From Maritimibacter fusiformis (GTDB lineage: Bacteria; Pseudomonadota; Alphaproteobacteria; Rhodobacterales; Rhodobacteraceae): 64,000 bases of DNA. The position numbers and the translations under genes are program-made. The notes below the pieces were generated by a model. It searched no databases, was not told the origin of the DNA, and saw only the letters and a program-made list of their open reading frames with translations. How positions within the stretch are numbered: position 1 is the stretch's first letter; each line of letters opens with the position of its first letter. Location of the stretch: the NCBI RefSeq assembly GCF_008086115.1, contig NZ_VSIY01000005.1:62001-126000 (forward strand), in the 5' to 3' direction. Shown here piece after piece: positions 46,758-57,153 of this stretch.

Positions 46758-47495
46758 ATGCCCGATGCCGCCGCGACACCCGCCCATGATCCGCCCAAAC
46801 ACGGGCCCGAGGCTTTGGGCCATATCCGTTCGCGCGGGCTGCTGTTTCCCGACGATCCGGGCTTTCTTGCACCGCGCACCCGCAAGCTGTTGCGGTCCAA
46901 CGACTACGAGTTGCGCGAGGCGGGCGCGGTGCGCGCGCTGGTCAAGGAGGACGACGTGGCGTTGGAACTGGGGGCCGGGATCGGCTTCATGTCGACGCTG
47001 ATGGCGAAAAGCTGCAAGGCGAAACGGGTGCATGCCTTCGAGGCCAACCCGACCCTCATCCCCTATATCCGCCGGGTGCATCAGGCCAATGGTGTGGCCG
47101 ACCGGATCGAGGTGACCAACGCGGTCCTGGGCAAGCGCAAGGGCAAGGTGACGTTCTATGAGCGCAAACAATTCTCGGCCTCGTCGCTGATCGCCGAGCC
47201 GACCGGCGAAGCCAGCCCGGTTCTGCGCGAGCACGAGGTCGAGGTGATGAACGTCAACACCGTGATCCGCAAGCTCAAGCCCAGCGTGCTGGTGTGCGAC
47301 ATCGAGGGGGCCGAGGCCGATCTGCTGCCCGCCGCCGACCTCACGCACCTGCGCCTTGCGGTGGTCGAGCTGCACCCGCAATGGATCGGCAAGGCGGGCG
47401 TTCAGGCGGTGTTCGACGCGTTTTCCGCCGCCGGGCTGACCTTCTTTCCGCGCCGTTCCGACAAGAAGGTCGTGACCTTCCGCCGGGATTGGTAG
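46758..47495 (+). CDS. FkbM-family methyltransferase of the glycan cluster
   Basis: A 245-residue SAM-dependent methyltransferase. Motif I is VALELGAGIGFMSTLMA and the following acidic position is in HAFEANPTLIPYI. The FkbM-type segment VLVCDIEGAEADLLP is present. FkbM enzymes O-methylate sugars, lipids or polyketides. Placed between two glycosyltransferase genes, it most likely methylates a sugar of the same glycan. It begins 18 nt after the fusion gene, with GAAAGGAGG upstream, and ends 1 nt before the next ATG. Confidence 0.9.
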   Translation: MPDAAATPAHDPPKHGPEALGHIRSRGLLFPDDPGFLAPRTRKLLRSNDYELREAGAVRALVKEDDVALELGAGIGFMSTLMAKSCKAKRVHAFEANPTLIPYIRRVHQANGVADRIEVTNAVLGKRKGKVTFYERKQFSASSLIAEPTGEASPVLREHEVEVMNVNTVIRKLKPSVLVCDIEGAEADLLPAADLTHLRLAVVELHPQWIGKAGVQAVFDAFSAAGLTFFPRRSDKKVVTFRRDW

Positions 47496-47496
47496 G

Positions 47497-48528
47497 ATGC
47501 GCGCCACCGCCGTTCTGACGGTTCGCAACGAAGGCGCGTTCGTGATCGAATGGCTGGCGCATCACAAGGGCATCGGCTTCACCGATTTCCTGATCCTGTC
47601 CAACGATTGCGACGACGGCACCGACGCGATGCTCGACCGCCTCGCGGCGATGGGCGAGATCGTGCATGTCCCGAACCCCGGCCCGCATGACGGCGGCGTG
47701 CAGTTCGCGGCGATGAAGCTGGCCGACCGGCATCCGCTGGTCAGCGGCGCCGACTGGCTGATGACGCTCGACATCGACGAGTTCGTGAACATCCACGCGG
47801 GCGACCACAGCCTGGCCGCGCTGACCGCCGCCCTGCCCGAGGCGGATGCGATCACGCTCACCTGGCGGCTGTTCGGCAATTGCGGCGGCACCAGCTTCGA
47901 GGATCGCCCGATCACCGAAAGCTTCACCCGTGCCGCCCCCGAGGTGATGGTCTGGCCGTGGCGCGCCTTCATGTTCAAGACGCTCTATCGCAACACCGGC
48001 GCCTACCGAAAACTCGGCATCCACCGCCCGCGAAGCCCGGTGGCGGGCAAGGTCGAGGGGATGCGCTGGTTCGATGGCGAGGGCCGCGAACTGCCGCCCC
48101 GGTATCAACGGCAGGGCATCTTTTCGCCGTTCGGGCGGACCAACTATCGGCTGGCGCAGGTCAATCACTACGCGCTGGGGGCGATGGAAAGCTATGTCGT
48201 CAAACGCGACCGGGGGCGTGCTGTGCATGGGGGCGAACGGCTGGGGCTGGACTACTGGACCGAGCGCAACTGGTGCCAGGTCGAGGATACGACGATCCGC
48301 GCCACCGATCCCGTGACCGCGCCGCACCGGGCGCGGCTGATGGCCGACGCAACGCTGGCCCGGCTGCACGCGGAGGCGGTGGACTGGCGCCGGGCGCGGT
48401 TTGCCGAGTTGATGCAGGAGGAACCGAACCGCGCCCTGTTCGGCCGCCTGCTGATGTCGCCCCCGGCCCGGATGCTCGGCCCAGAAGAAGCCCGCCTCAT
48501 CATGCCCCACACCCGCCCGCCGGCCTGA
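47497..48528 (+). CDS. Glycosyltransferase (family 2/92-like) 2 of the glycan cluster
   Basis: A 343-residue paralogue of the first gene in the cluster: VLTVRNEGAFVIEWLAHHKG at the N-terminus, metal site Asp92-Ile-Asp94 in DIDEF, and QVNHYALGAMESYVVKRDRG toward the C-terminus. It shares TYxNTGAYRKL-type text with the fused glycosyltransferase (LYRNTGAYRKL here, MTKNTGAYEKL there), so these two are closer to each other than to the first. It is the last gene of the cluster. Confidence 0.88.
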   Translation: MRATAVLTVRNEGAFVIEWLAHHKGIGFTDFLILSNDCDDGTDAMLDRLAAMGEIVHVPNPGPHDGGVQFAAMKLADRHPLVSGADWLMTLDIDEFVNIHAGDHSLAALTAALPEADAITLTWRLFGNCGGTSFEDRPITESFTRAAPEVMVWPWRAFMFKTLYRNTGAYRKLGIHRPRSPVAGKVEGMRWFDGEGRELPPRYQRQGIFSPFGRTNYRLAQVNHYALGAMESYVVKRDRGRAVHGGERLGLDYWTERNWCQVEDTTIRATDPVTAPHRARLMADATLARLHAEAVDWRRARFAELMQEEPNRALFGRLLMSPPARMLGPEEARLIMPHTRPPA

Positions 48529-48671
48529 CCAGCGCGTGCGACAGACTGTTGATCCCGTGCAGTCTTGCGCGACCGGGGCCGCCTGCCCTACCTAGTGTCT
48601 GTCGGTCTGGCCATCGTCACGCGGCGCATGCGGCTGCCCGACACACCGACCAGCGCAAACCGGGGGGTTAC

Positions 48672-49610
48672 ATGCGCGACGTGAGTGATGATGTCACCGC
48701 ACTTGCCGGGGCTGAGACCGACGCCGACTGGGACGCGGCGCTGGAGGACATCGCCGAGCGTCGCGGCTATTACGACCCGCTGGGGGCGGATCACCTGGCG
48801 CTGTTCACCGATGCAGGCCCCGAGCTTCTGGTCACCTTCGAGGAGGCGGCGACGATTCGCGCCCGCCCAGGCCAGTCCCCGCTGGGCTGGACGCTTTGCC
48901 CGGATCGGGACTGGTCACGCCTCGTCCTGGTCGCGCGCCGCCAAAGCTGGTTTCGCGATCCCGAGGTCTATCGTTATTTCGACCGGCTGGCGGACGACGG
49001 CTTTTTCGACGAGTTTGACCGCGTGGTGGTCCACGGCGCCGGGCCTTGCGGCTACGCCGCCGCCGCTTTTTCGGTCGCGGCCCCCGGCGCCACTCTGGTG
49101 TTGACAGCACCGCAAGCCACGCTGACCCCCGCGCTTGCCGGGTGGGACCGGCGCTTTGCCGGCAGCCGACGGCTCGATTTCACCTCGCGCTATGGCTACG
49201 CCCCCGACATGACCGAGGCTGCCGCACGCGCCTTTTTGATCCACGACCCGGCGATTGCCGAGGACGCGATGCACGCGGCGCTGTTCCATCTCGCTGGCGC
49301 CGAGGTGATCCGCGCCCGCCATCACGGCGCACGGCTGGCCGACAACCTCGAGGCCAGCGGTGCATTGGCAAAGATCGTCACGACAGCGATGGTCGGCAGG
49401 CTCGACCGGCTCGCACTGGCGCGCGCGCTGCGCGCCCGGCGCGATCTGCAGCCCTACCTGCGCGGGCTACTCGACCGGCTCGAGGCGGCGGATCGCCCCG
49501 CGCTGATCGCCGCCCTGTGCCGCAACGTGGTGGCCCGCAAGCGCGCGCCGCGCTTTCGCCAGGCGCTGCGGCGGGCCGAGGCAGCGCTGGCACGAACCGC
49601 CGCCCGTTAG
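48672..49610 (+). CDS. Conserved protein of unknown function
   Basis: A 312-residue soluble protein. The middle part FDRVVVHGAGPCGYAAAAFSVAAPGATLVL resembles the strand-turn-helix around the nucleophile of alpha/beta hydrolases, but the nucleophile position of GxSxG is occupied by Pro-Cys. I recall Rhodobacterales homologues labelled phosphoadenosine phosphosulfate reductase; I see no motif of that enzyme and do not adopt the label. The C-terminal 80 residues are Arg/Ala-rich and helical. The gene follows the glycan cluster after 143 nt. The reading frame extends far upstream, but ATG 48672 follows GGGGGG and is the natural start. Confidence 0.75.
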   Translation: MRDVSDDVTALAGAETDADWDAALEDIAERRGYYDPLGADHLALFTDAGPELLVTFEEAATIRARPGQSPLGWTLCPDRDWSRLVLVARRQSWFRDPEVYRYFDRLADDGFFDEFDRVVVHGAGPCGYAAAAFSVAAPGATLVLTAPQATLTPALAGWDRRFAGSRRLDFTSRYGYAPDMTEAAARAFLIHDPAIAEDAMHAALFHLAGAEVIRARHHGARLADNLEASGALAKIVTTAMVGRLDRLALARALRARRDLQPYLRGLLDRLEAADRPALIAALCRNVVARKRAPRFRQALRRAEAALARTAAR

Positions 49611-49618
49611 CGCGACCA

Positions 49619-49632
49619 TTGACCTTGATCAA
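49619..49632. promoter_or_regulatory. FNR/FnrL-type box upstream of ppsA
   Basis: TTGAC-CTTG-ATCAA matches the FNR consensus TTGAT-N4-ATCAA at nine of ten positions, with the correct 4-nt spacer. It lies 59-72 nt upstream of the ppsA ATG, in the 80-nt gap after the preceding gene. The position would suit oxygen-dependent activation or repression by an FnrL homologue. Confidence 0.6.
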
Positions 49633-49690
49633 CGCGCCCGGCGCGGCGAACCGCTAGTCGTATGGCAACCTCCGAGAAAGGACGATTGCC

Positions 49691-52084
49691 ATGACCAAGA
49701 CCACTGACTCGATTCGCCAACTGATCTGGTTCGAGGACCTGCGGCGCGAAGACGTCGCCCTTGTCGGCGGCAAGAACTCGTCCCTTGGCGAAATGGTGTC
49801 GCAACTTGAACCGCTGGGCATCAAGGTGCCGCCCGGGTACGCCACCACCGCGGATGCCTTTCGCGCCTTCATCACCGCGAACGATCTGCACCATGTGATC
49901 AAGGACACCATGGCCGCGCTCGATGCCGGCAAGATCACCCTGGCTGACGCCGGCAAGAAGGTGCGCGCGGCGATCATCGCCGGCGAGTTTCCCGAGGACA
50001 CCGCACAGGCCATCGTCGCGGCCTATCACGAGCTTGGCAAACGCACCGGGCATGAACTTGCCTCGGTCGCCGTGCGCTCGTCGGCCACCGCCGAGGACCT
50101 GCCGGATGCGTCCTTCGCGGGCCAGCAGGAAACCTACCTCAACGTGGTGGGCGAAAAGGCGCTGCTCGAAACCTGCCGCAAATGCTTTGCCTCGCTGTTC
50201 ACCGACCGGGCGATCAGCTACCGCAACGTGCAGGGGTTCGATCACCTCGACGTGGCGCTGTCGATCGGCGTGCAACTGATGGTGCGCTCGGACATCGGCG
50301 GCTCCGGCGTGATGTTCTCGATCGACACCGAAACCGGCTTTCCCAACGCGGTCCTGATCAACGCCGCCTGGGGGCTGGGCGAGAACGTGGTGCAAGGCGC
50401 GGTGACGCCGGATGAATACCAGGTGTTCAAGCCCTTTCTCGACAACGAGAAACTGACCCCGATCATCGAGAAGAAGCTGGGCGCGAAAGAAAAAAAGATG
50501 ATCTACGCCGGGCTCGAGGGCGGCGACACCAAGAACGTGCCGACCTCGAAGGCCGAAAAAGAGGCCCTCGTGCTGTCGGACCCGGAAATCGTCGAACTGG
50601 CGCGCTATGCCAAGACCATCGAGGAGCATTACAAGTGCCCGATGGACATGGAATGGGCGCGCGACGGGGTGGATGGCGGCATCTACATCGTGCAGGCCCG
50701 CCCCGAAACCGTGCAGTCGCGCGCCGAGGTGGGCGCGATGCGCCGCTTTTCCGTCACCGGCCACGGCAAGGTGCTGCTTGAGGGCCTGTCGGTCGGGTCT
50801 GCGGTGGCGACCGGCACGATCTGCCTGATCGAGGACGTGAAGGACATCGACAAGTTCGTCGATGGCGCCGTCCTCGTCACCACCCAGACCGACCCGGACT
50901 GGGTGCCGATCATGAAACGCGCCAAGGCGATCATCACCGACGCCGGCGGGCGCACCTCGCACGCCGCCATCGTCAGCCGCGAGCTTGGCGTGCCCGCGAT
51001 TGTCGGCACCGGCACCGCCACGCATGTGCTGCATGACATGCAGGATGTGACCGTCGATTGCTCCGAGGGCGACGAGGGGCTGATCTACGAGGGGTTCGCG
51101 GAATACGAGGTCGAGGATCTGGACCTCGCGAAAGTGCCCGAGACGCGCACCAAGATCATGCTCAACCTCGCGAACCCGTCCACCGCGGCGCGCTGGTGGC
51201 GGCTGCCGATCGACGGCGTGGGGCTGGCGCGGATGGAGTTCGTGATCAACAACGCGATCATCGCGCACCCCCTGGCGCTGATCCATTTCGATCAGGTCGA
51301 AAAGAAGAAAGACCGCGCCTTCATCGAAGACCTCACCAAGGGCTACGAGGACAAGGCGCAATTCTTCATCGACACGCTGGCGCGCGGGCTGAGCCGGATC
51401 GCCGCCCTGGCCTGGCCCAACAAGGTCATCGTGCGCATGTCGGACTTCAAGACCAACGAATATGCCGACCTGGTGGGCGGCAAGCAGTTCGAGCCGAAGG
51501 AAGAAAACCCGATGATCGGGTTCCGCGGCGCCTCGCGCTACTACTCGGAGAGCTACGAGCCGGGCTATGCGCTGGAATGCAAGGCGATCCAGAAGCTGCG
51601 CGAGGAGATGGGGTTCGAAAACGTCGTCATCATGATCCCCTTCTGCCGCTCGCTGGATGAGGCCGACCGGGTGCTGGAGGTTTCCGCCAGACACGGGCTG
51701 GTGCGCGGCGAGAACGGGCTGGAAATCTACGTGATGTGCGAGATTCCGGCCAACGTGATCCTGGCCGAACAATTCGCTGACCGCTTCGACGGTTTCTCGA
51801 TCGGGTCAAACGACCTGACGCAGTTGACGCTGGGGGTCGACCGTGATTCGGGCGCGCTGGCGGAGTTGTTCGACGAATCCAACGACGCTGTGAAATGGAT
51901 GATCGCGACGGTGATCGAAAAGGCGCACAAGTCGGGCAGCCATGTCGGGCTGTGCGGTCAGGCGCCGTCCAACAACCCCGCCTTCGCGCGCTTTCTGGTC
52001 GAGGCCGGGATCGACACGATCTCGGTCACGCCCGACAGCTTCATCGCGGTGAAGGAACACGTGGCGGCGGCCGAGAAGGGCTGA
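49691..52084 (+). CDS. ppsA: Phosphoenolpyruvate synthase (pyruvate, water dikinase)
   Basis: A 797-residue enzyme making PEP from pyruvate and ATP. The N-terminal ATP-grasp domain has VGGKNSSLGEM and the central VRSSATAEDLPDASFAGQQE. The swivelling domain carries the phosphorylated His424 in GGRTSHAAIV. The C-terminal PEP barrel ends with the segments GFSIGSNDLTQL and GLCGQAPSNNP, which include the catalytic Cys. Length and motifs fit PpsA, not PPDK. The ribosome site GAAAGGA precedes the ATG, and an FNR-type box lies upstream, which would tie gluconeogenesis to oxygen. Confidence 0.94.
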   Translation: MTKTTDSIRQLIWFEDLRREDVALVGGKNSSLGEMVSQLEPLGIKVPPGYATTADAFRAFITANDLHHVIKDTMAALDAGKITLADAGKKVRAAIIAGEFPEDTAQAIVAAYHELGKRTGHELASVAVRSSATAEDLPDASFAGQQETYLNVVGEKALLETCRKCFASLFTDRAISYRNVQGFDHLDVALSIGVQLMVRSDIGGSGVMFSIDTETGFPNAVLINAAWGLGENVVQGAVTPDEYQVFKPFLDNEKLTPIIEKKLGAKEKKMIYAGLEGGDTKNVPTSKAEKEALVLSDPEIVELARYAKTIEEHYKCPMDMEWARDGVDGGIYIVQARPETVQSRAEVGAMRRFSVTGHGKVLLEGLSVGSAVATGTICLIEDVKDIDKFVDGAVLVTTQTDPDWVPIMKRAKAIITDAGGRTSHAAIVSRELGVPAIVGTGTATHVLHDMQDVTVDCSEGDEGLIYEGFAEYEVEDLDLAKVPETRTKIMLNLANPSTAARWWRLPIDGVGLARMEFVINNAIIAHPLALIHFDQVEKKKDRAFIEDLTKGYEDKAQFFIDTLARGLSRIAALAWPNKVIVRMSDFKTNEYADLVGGKQFEPKEENPMIGFRGASRYYSESYEPGYALECKAIQKLREEMGFENVVIMIPFCRSLDEADRVLEVSARHGLVRGENGLEIYVMCEIPANVILAEQFADRFDGFSIGSNDLTQLTLGVDRDSGALAELFDESNDAVKWMIATVIEKAHKSGSHVGLCGQAPSNNPAFARFLVEAGIDTISVTPDSFIAVKEHVAAAEKG

Positions 52085-52090
52085 GACCGG

Positions 52091-52123
52091 TGAGGGCGCG
52101 GCGTCCGAGGGCGCCGCGCCTCA
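52091..52123. terminator. Strong stem-loop between convergent ppsA and the pilin gene
   Basis: TGAGGGCGCGGCG (52091-52103) and CGCCGCGCCTCA (52112-52123) pair over 12 bp with one bulged G around an 8-nt loop. It starts 7 nt after the ppsA stop, and its right arm contains the stop codon of the convergent pilin gene. No T-run follows on either side; a bidirectional end structure is plausible. Confidence 0.5.
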
Positions 52124-52363
52124 GATCTTGGCGCAGCGTTTCTGCATGCGTTTCAATTGCTTTTCATAGCTGATGTCCTTCTGGATCAGCTTGCCCTGGA
52201 TCTCCATGCACTTGGCGATACGATCCGCCCCGGTCTGCGCCCCGGTCGCGATTGCGGCGGTGACGGCGACCGCGAGCCCGACCACCATCGCCGCCACGAC
52301 GACGAACTCGACCGTGGTCGCGCCGGATTCGTCGTGCCGGAACGTGCGCCATCGCCTGCGCAT
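52121..52363 (-). CDS. Flp-type pilin-like protein (orphan)
   Basis: About 80 residues from ATG 52363 (104 from an upstream ATG at 52435). The basic leader ends RHDESG, followed by ATTVEFVVVAAMVVGLAVAV, with Glu at position +5 after the predicted cut behind Gly. This is the processing signature of Flp/TadE-type prepilins. The hydrophobic helix is followed by a Lys-rich tail (KQLKRMQKRCAKI). The shorter start gives a leader length typical of Flp pilins, so I prefer it, although no good ribosome site is seen. No tad/cpa secretion genes lie in the window. Confidence 0.75.
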   Translation of the reverse strand: MRRRWRTFRHDESGATTVEFVVVAAMVVGLAVAVTAAIATGAQTGADRIAKCMEIQGKLIQKDISYEKQLKRMQKRCAKI

Positions 52364-52554
52364 CCGATTGGACACGTTGGATTCACCCGCGGACCGGACA
52401 GCGCACCGGCGCAGGCGTTCATTGTTCAAGGTCATGGCAGCACTCGCTATTGGTTTCCCGTTCCCGTTGCCCCCCGGCTTTGGTCACGGGACCGGGTATC
52501 GCTGCGAACTGCGACGGATTTTTGTCGATTTGGCCTTATTTCACCGGCAGGTGT

Positions 52555-53769
52555 TCACCAGACTGTTTCCTGACCGGGTTGTCGCGCCCTCACCTCCGTA
52601 ACCTCGTCGCGGATGATCGTCGCAATCAGCGCGCAATCCTCGAGCGTGAAGGTCAGGGGCAGGCGCATGTCCAGAAGCCCCGCCAGCACCCTGTCGGTGG
52701 CCGGCATCGGTTTGGGCCCGGCGTAGCGCCAGAAGTGATAGCGCGAGGTGAAGCCCTGCGGCTCGGGTGCTCCGAACCATTTCAACTCGACCCCGCGCGC
52801 CGCGCAACGCGCCACCACCTCGGCCACGTCCTCGCCGGGCCAGTCGAGCAGCAGGAACTGGAAGGACGACATCACGTAGTCCTCGGCCTCGGGCCGGTCG
52901 ATCAGCGTCAGCCCCGGCACCCCGGCCAGCCCCGCCTCGACCGTGCGGTAGCGTTCGTTCCAGCGCGCGCATTTGTCGGGCAAACTGGCCAGTTCCACCC
53001 GCAGGATCGCCGCGCGCAGGTTGTCCATACGGCCCGAAATGTTGGGGGTGTCATAGGTCACCGCCGCAAACGCCTCCGGCCCCGGCGCGGCAAGGTGGCG
53101 GTCGTGGAACATGTAGCTGCCCGACAGCATCACCGCGCGCGCCATCGCCTCGGCATCGTCGCTGACAAGCAGCCCGCCCTCGCCCGAGTTGAGGTGCTTG
53201 TAGGTCTGCGTCGAATAACAGCCGATCGCCCCGTGCCGCCCCGACATCACCCCGTTCCAGCGCGCGCCCATCGTGTGCGCGCAATCCTCGATCACCCGGA
53301 TACCGGCCCCGTCACAGATCGCCATCAGACGGTCCATGTCACAGATATGGCCGCGCATGTGGCTCAGCATCAGCACATCGGCCTGACCGGACTTGGCCGC
53401 GAGGTCGTCGAGGTCGATCACCAGCCCCTCGGTCACGCCGACGAACACCGGCACCGCGCCGACGCTGGCAATCGCGCCGGGGACCGGGGCCAGCGTGAAG
53501 GCGTTGGTCAGCACCCTGTTGCCCGGCCCCACCCCCAGGGCACGCAGCGCCGTGGCCAGCGCATAGCCGCCCGAGGCGACCGAAAGGCAGTATTTCGCAC
53601 CGATCCAGTCGGCAAATTCACGCTCGAGCAGCGCCGCCTCGGCCACCTCACCCGACACGGTGTTGTAGCGATGCAGGCGGCCCGTCCGCATCACCCGCAC
53701 GGCAGCCTCGATCGCCGCCTCGGGCAGCGGCTCCTGCTGGGTGAACGATCCGGTGAAACGCGTTTTCAT
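52555..53769 (-). CDS. DegT/DnrJ/EryC1-family sugar aminotransferase
   Basis: A 404-residue PLP-dependent aminotransferase. The cofactor Lys191 sits in QTYKHLNSGEGG, with the PLP-contact Asp in VIEDCAHTMGA, and the substrate/PLP segment VASGGYALATALRALG near the N-terminus. Such enzymes add an amino group to nucleotide-linked keto-sugars for surface polysaccharides; some members act on other carbonyls. The gene is divergent from glmU (149-nt gap). The start at 53769 gives the common N-terminus; the frame extends upstream toward 53925 but that part is atypical. Confidence 0.88.
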   Translation of the reverse strand: MKTRFTGSFTQQEPLPEAAIEAAVRVMRTGRLHRYNTVSGEVAEAALLEREFADWIGAKYCLSVASGGYALATALRALGVGPGNRVLTNAFTLAPVPGAIASVGAVPVFVGVTEGLVIDLDDLAAKSGQADVLMLSHMRGHICDMDRLMAICDGAGIRVIEDCAHTMGARWNGVMSGRHGAIGCYSTQTYKHLNSGEGGLLVSDDAEAMARAVMLSGSYMFHDRHLAAPGPEAFAAVTYDTPNISGRMDNLRAAILRVELASLPDKCARWNERYRTVEAGLAGVPGLTLIDRPEAEDYVMSSFQFLLLDWPGEDVAEVVARCAARGVELKWFGAPEPQGFTSRYHFWRYAGPKPMPATDRVLAGLLDMRLPLTFTLEDCALIATIIRDEVTEVRARQPGQETVW

Positions 53770-53918
53770 GAGGCGAGCCTGCTGCGGCGCGCGGGCGGCG
53801 TCAACCGATCTGCCGAGCTTCGGGCTTTCCCGCCCATTTCCGACCCGGCCACCAATTGCCTTGCAGCCTGACCGGTCACGGGTAAAACGGGGGGCGACAC
53901 GACGAAAAAAGGCGAAAC

Positions 53919-55268
53919 ATGCCAACAGCCCTCATCGTTCTCGCGGCGGGTCAGGGAACCCGGATGCAATCGGACCTGCCCAAGGTCATGCACGAACTGG
54001 GCGGTGTGCCGCTCTTTGCCCATGCGCTGGCTTCGGGCGCGGCGCTGGAGCCGGAGCGCACCGTGCTGGTGGTCGGGCACGGGGCCGAGGCTGTGAAACG
54101 CGCCGCGCGCGACCTCGACGACAGCATCGCCATTGCGGTGCAGGAAAACCAGGCCGGAACCGCGGACGCGGTCGCTGCCGCGCGCGACAGTCTGACCGGC
54201 TTCGATGGCGACGCGGTGGTGCTCTATGGCGACACGCCATTTATCTCGGGCGACACGCTCGGCCGGATGCTGGCGGCGCGCGATGCGGGGGCGGATGTTG
54301 TCGTGCTGGGTTTCGTGGCCGAAAATCCGGGTCGTTACGGGCGGCTGGTGCTCGACGGCGACCGGCTCCTGCGGATCGTCGAGTTCAAGGATGCCAACCC
54401 GGCCGAGCGGGACATCACGCTGTGCAATTCCGGCGTCGTCGCCGCCGATGCCGGGCTCTTGTTCGACCTGATCGAGAACGTCGGCAACGACAACGCATCG
54501 GGCGAATACTACCTCACTGACATCGTTGCGATCGCCAATGCGCGCGGCCTGTCGTGCGTCGCGATCACCTGCGACGAGGCCGAGACGCTGGGCATCAATA
54601 CCCGTGCCGAACTGGCCGGGGCCGAGGCGCGATTCCAGGCCGGCAAACGCGCCGAGGCGCTGGACAACGGCGTCACGCTGGTGGCCCCCGACACGGTGTT
54701 TTTCGCGCATGACACATGGGTCGGTCGTGACGCGGTGGTGGAGCCCAACGTGGTCTTCGGCCCCGGCGTGACCGTCGAAACCGGCGCGCGCATCCGCGCC
54801 TTTTCGCATCTCGAGGGCTGCCATGTCAGCCGAGACGCGGTGGTCGGCCCCTTCGCCCGGCTGCGGCCCGGCGCGGAACTGGCCGAGGGTGCCAAGGTCG
54901 GCAATTTCGTTGAGATCAAACAGGCCCAGATCGCCGCCGGCGCCAAGGTCAACCACCTGACCTATATCGGCAATGCCTATGTCGGCGAAGAGGCGAATAT
55001 CGGTGCCGGCACGGTCACCTGCAACTACGACGGCGTGTCCAAGCACCACACCCATATCGGCGCGCGCAGCTTCATCGGGTCGGACACCATGCTGGTCGCC
55101 CCCGTGCGCATCGGCGACGACGCCATGACCGCCACCGGCACGGTGATCACCCGCGACGTGCCCGATGGCGCGATGGCTATCGGGCGGGCACAGCAGACGA
55201 ACAAGGATGGTCTTTGGCCCAAGATGTTGGCAAAGTTAAAGAGAATGAGCACAAAACCCACATCTTAG
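53919..55268 (+). CDS. glmU: Bifunctional GlmU (glucosamine-1-phosphate acetyltransferase / GlcNAc-1-phosphate uridylyltransferase)
   Basis: A 449-residue enzyme that makes UDP-GlcNAc. The N-terminal nucleotidyltransferase has LAAGQGTRMQSDLPKVMH and YGDTPFIS. From about residue 245 the left-handed beta-helix acetyltransferase begins, with GPFARLRPGAELAEGAKVGN, NIGAGTVTCNYDG and the catalytic His region. The reading frame is complete and of usual length. The next gene, glmS, follows after 58 nt, giving the classic glmU-glmS pair for cell-wall sugar supply. Confidence 0.97.
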   Translation: MPTALIVLAAGQGTRMQSDLPKVMHELGGVPLFAHALASGAALEPERTVLVVGHGAEAVKRAARDLDDSIAIAVQENQAGTADAVAAARDSLTGFDGDAVVLYGDTPFISGDTLGRMLAARDAGADVVVLGFVAENPGRYGRLVLDGDRLLRIVEFKDANPAERDITLCNSGVVAADAGLLFDLIENVGNDNASGEYYLTDIVAIANARGLSCVAITCDEAETLGINTRAELAGAEARFQAGKRAEALDNGVTLVAPDTVFFAHDTWVGRDAVVEPNVVFGPGVTVETGARIRAFSHLEGCHVSRDAVVGPFARLRPGAELAEGAKVGNFVEIKQAQIAAGAKVNHLTYIGNAYVGEEANIGAGTVTCNYDGVSKHHTHIGARSFIGSDTMLVAPVRIGDDAMTATGTVITRDVPDGAMAIGRAQQTNKDGLWPKMLAKLKRMSTKPTS

Positions 55269-55326
55269 ACGTGATAGGTTGAAAAAGTGCAAGAAACGCA
55301 TCCGAAGGCAGGAAGGATTTGAACCC

Positions 55327-57149
<1,823 letters not shown>

Positions 57150-57153
<4 letters not shown>

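Noticed and set aside
44313..47528. 1071-residue open frame on the minus strand
   Set aside because: Antisense to the sulfotransferase end, the fusion gene and the methyltransferase gene, which carry recognisable motifs. No signature in the antisense translation.
48672..49610. Label phosphoadenosine phosphosulfate reductase
   Set aside because: No PAPS-reductase motif (such as the C-terminal ECGLH-type segment) is present.
55269..55326. glmS ribozyme in front of glmS
   Set aside because: The gap is only 58 nt, too short, and such ribozymes are found in Gram-positive lineages.
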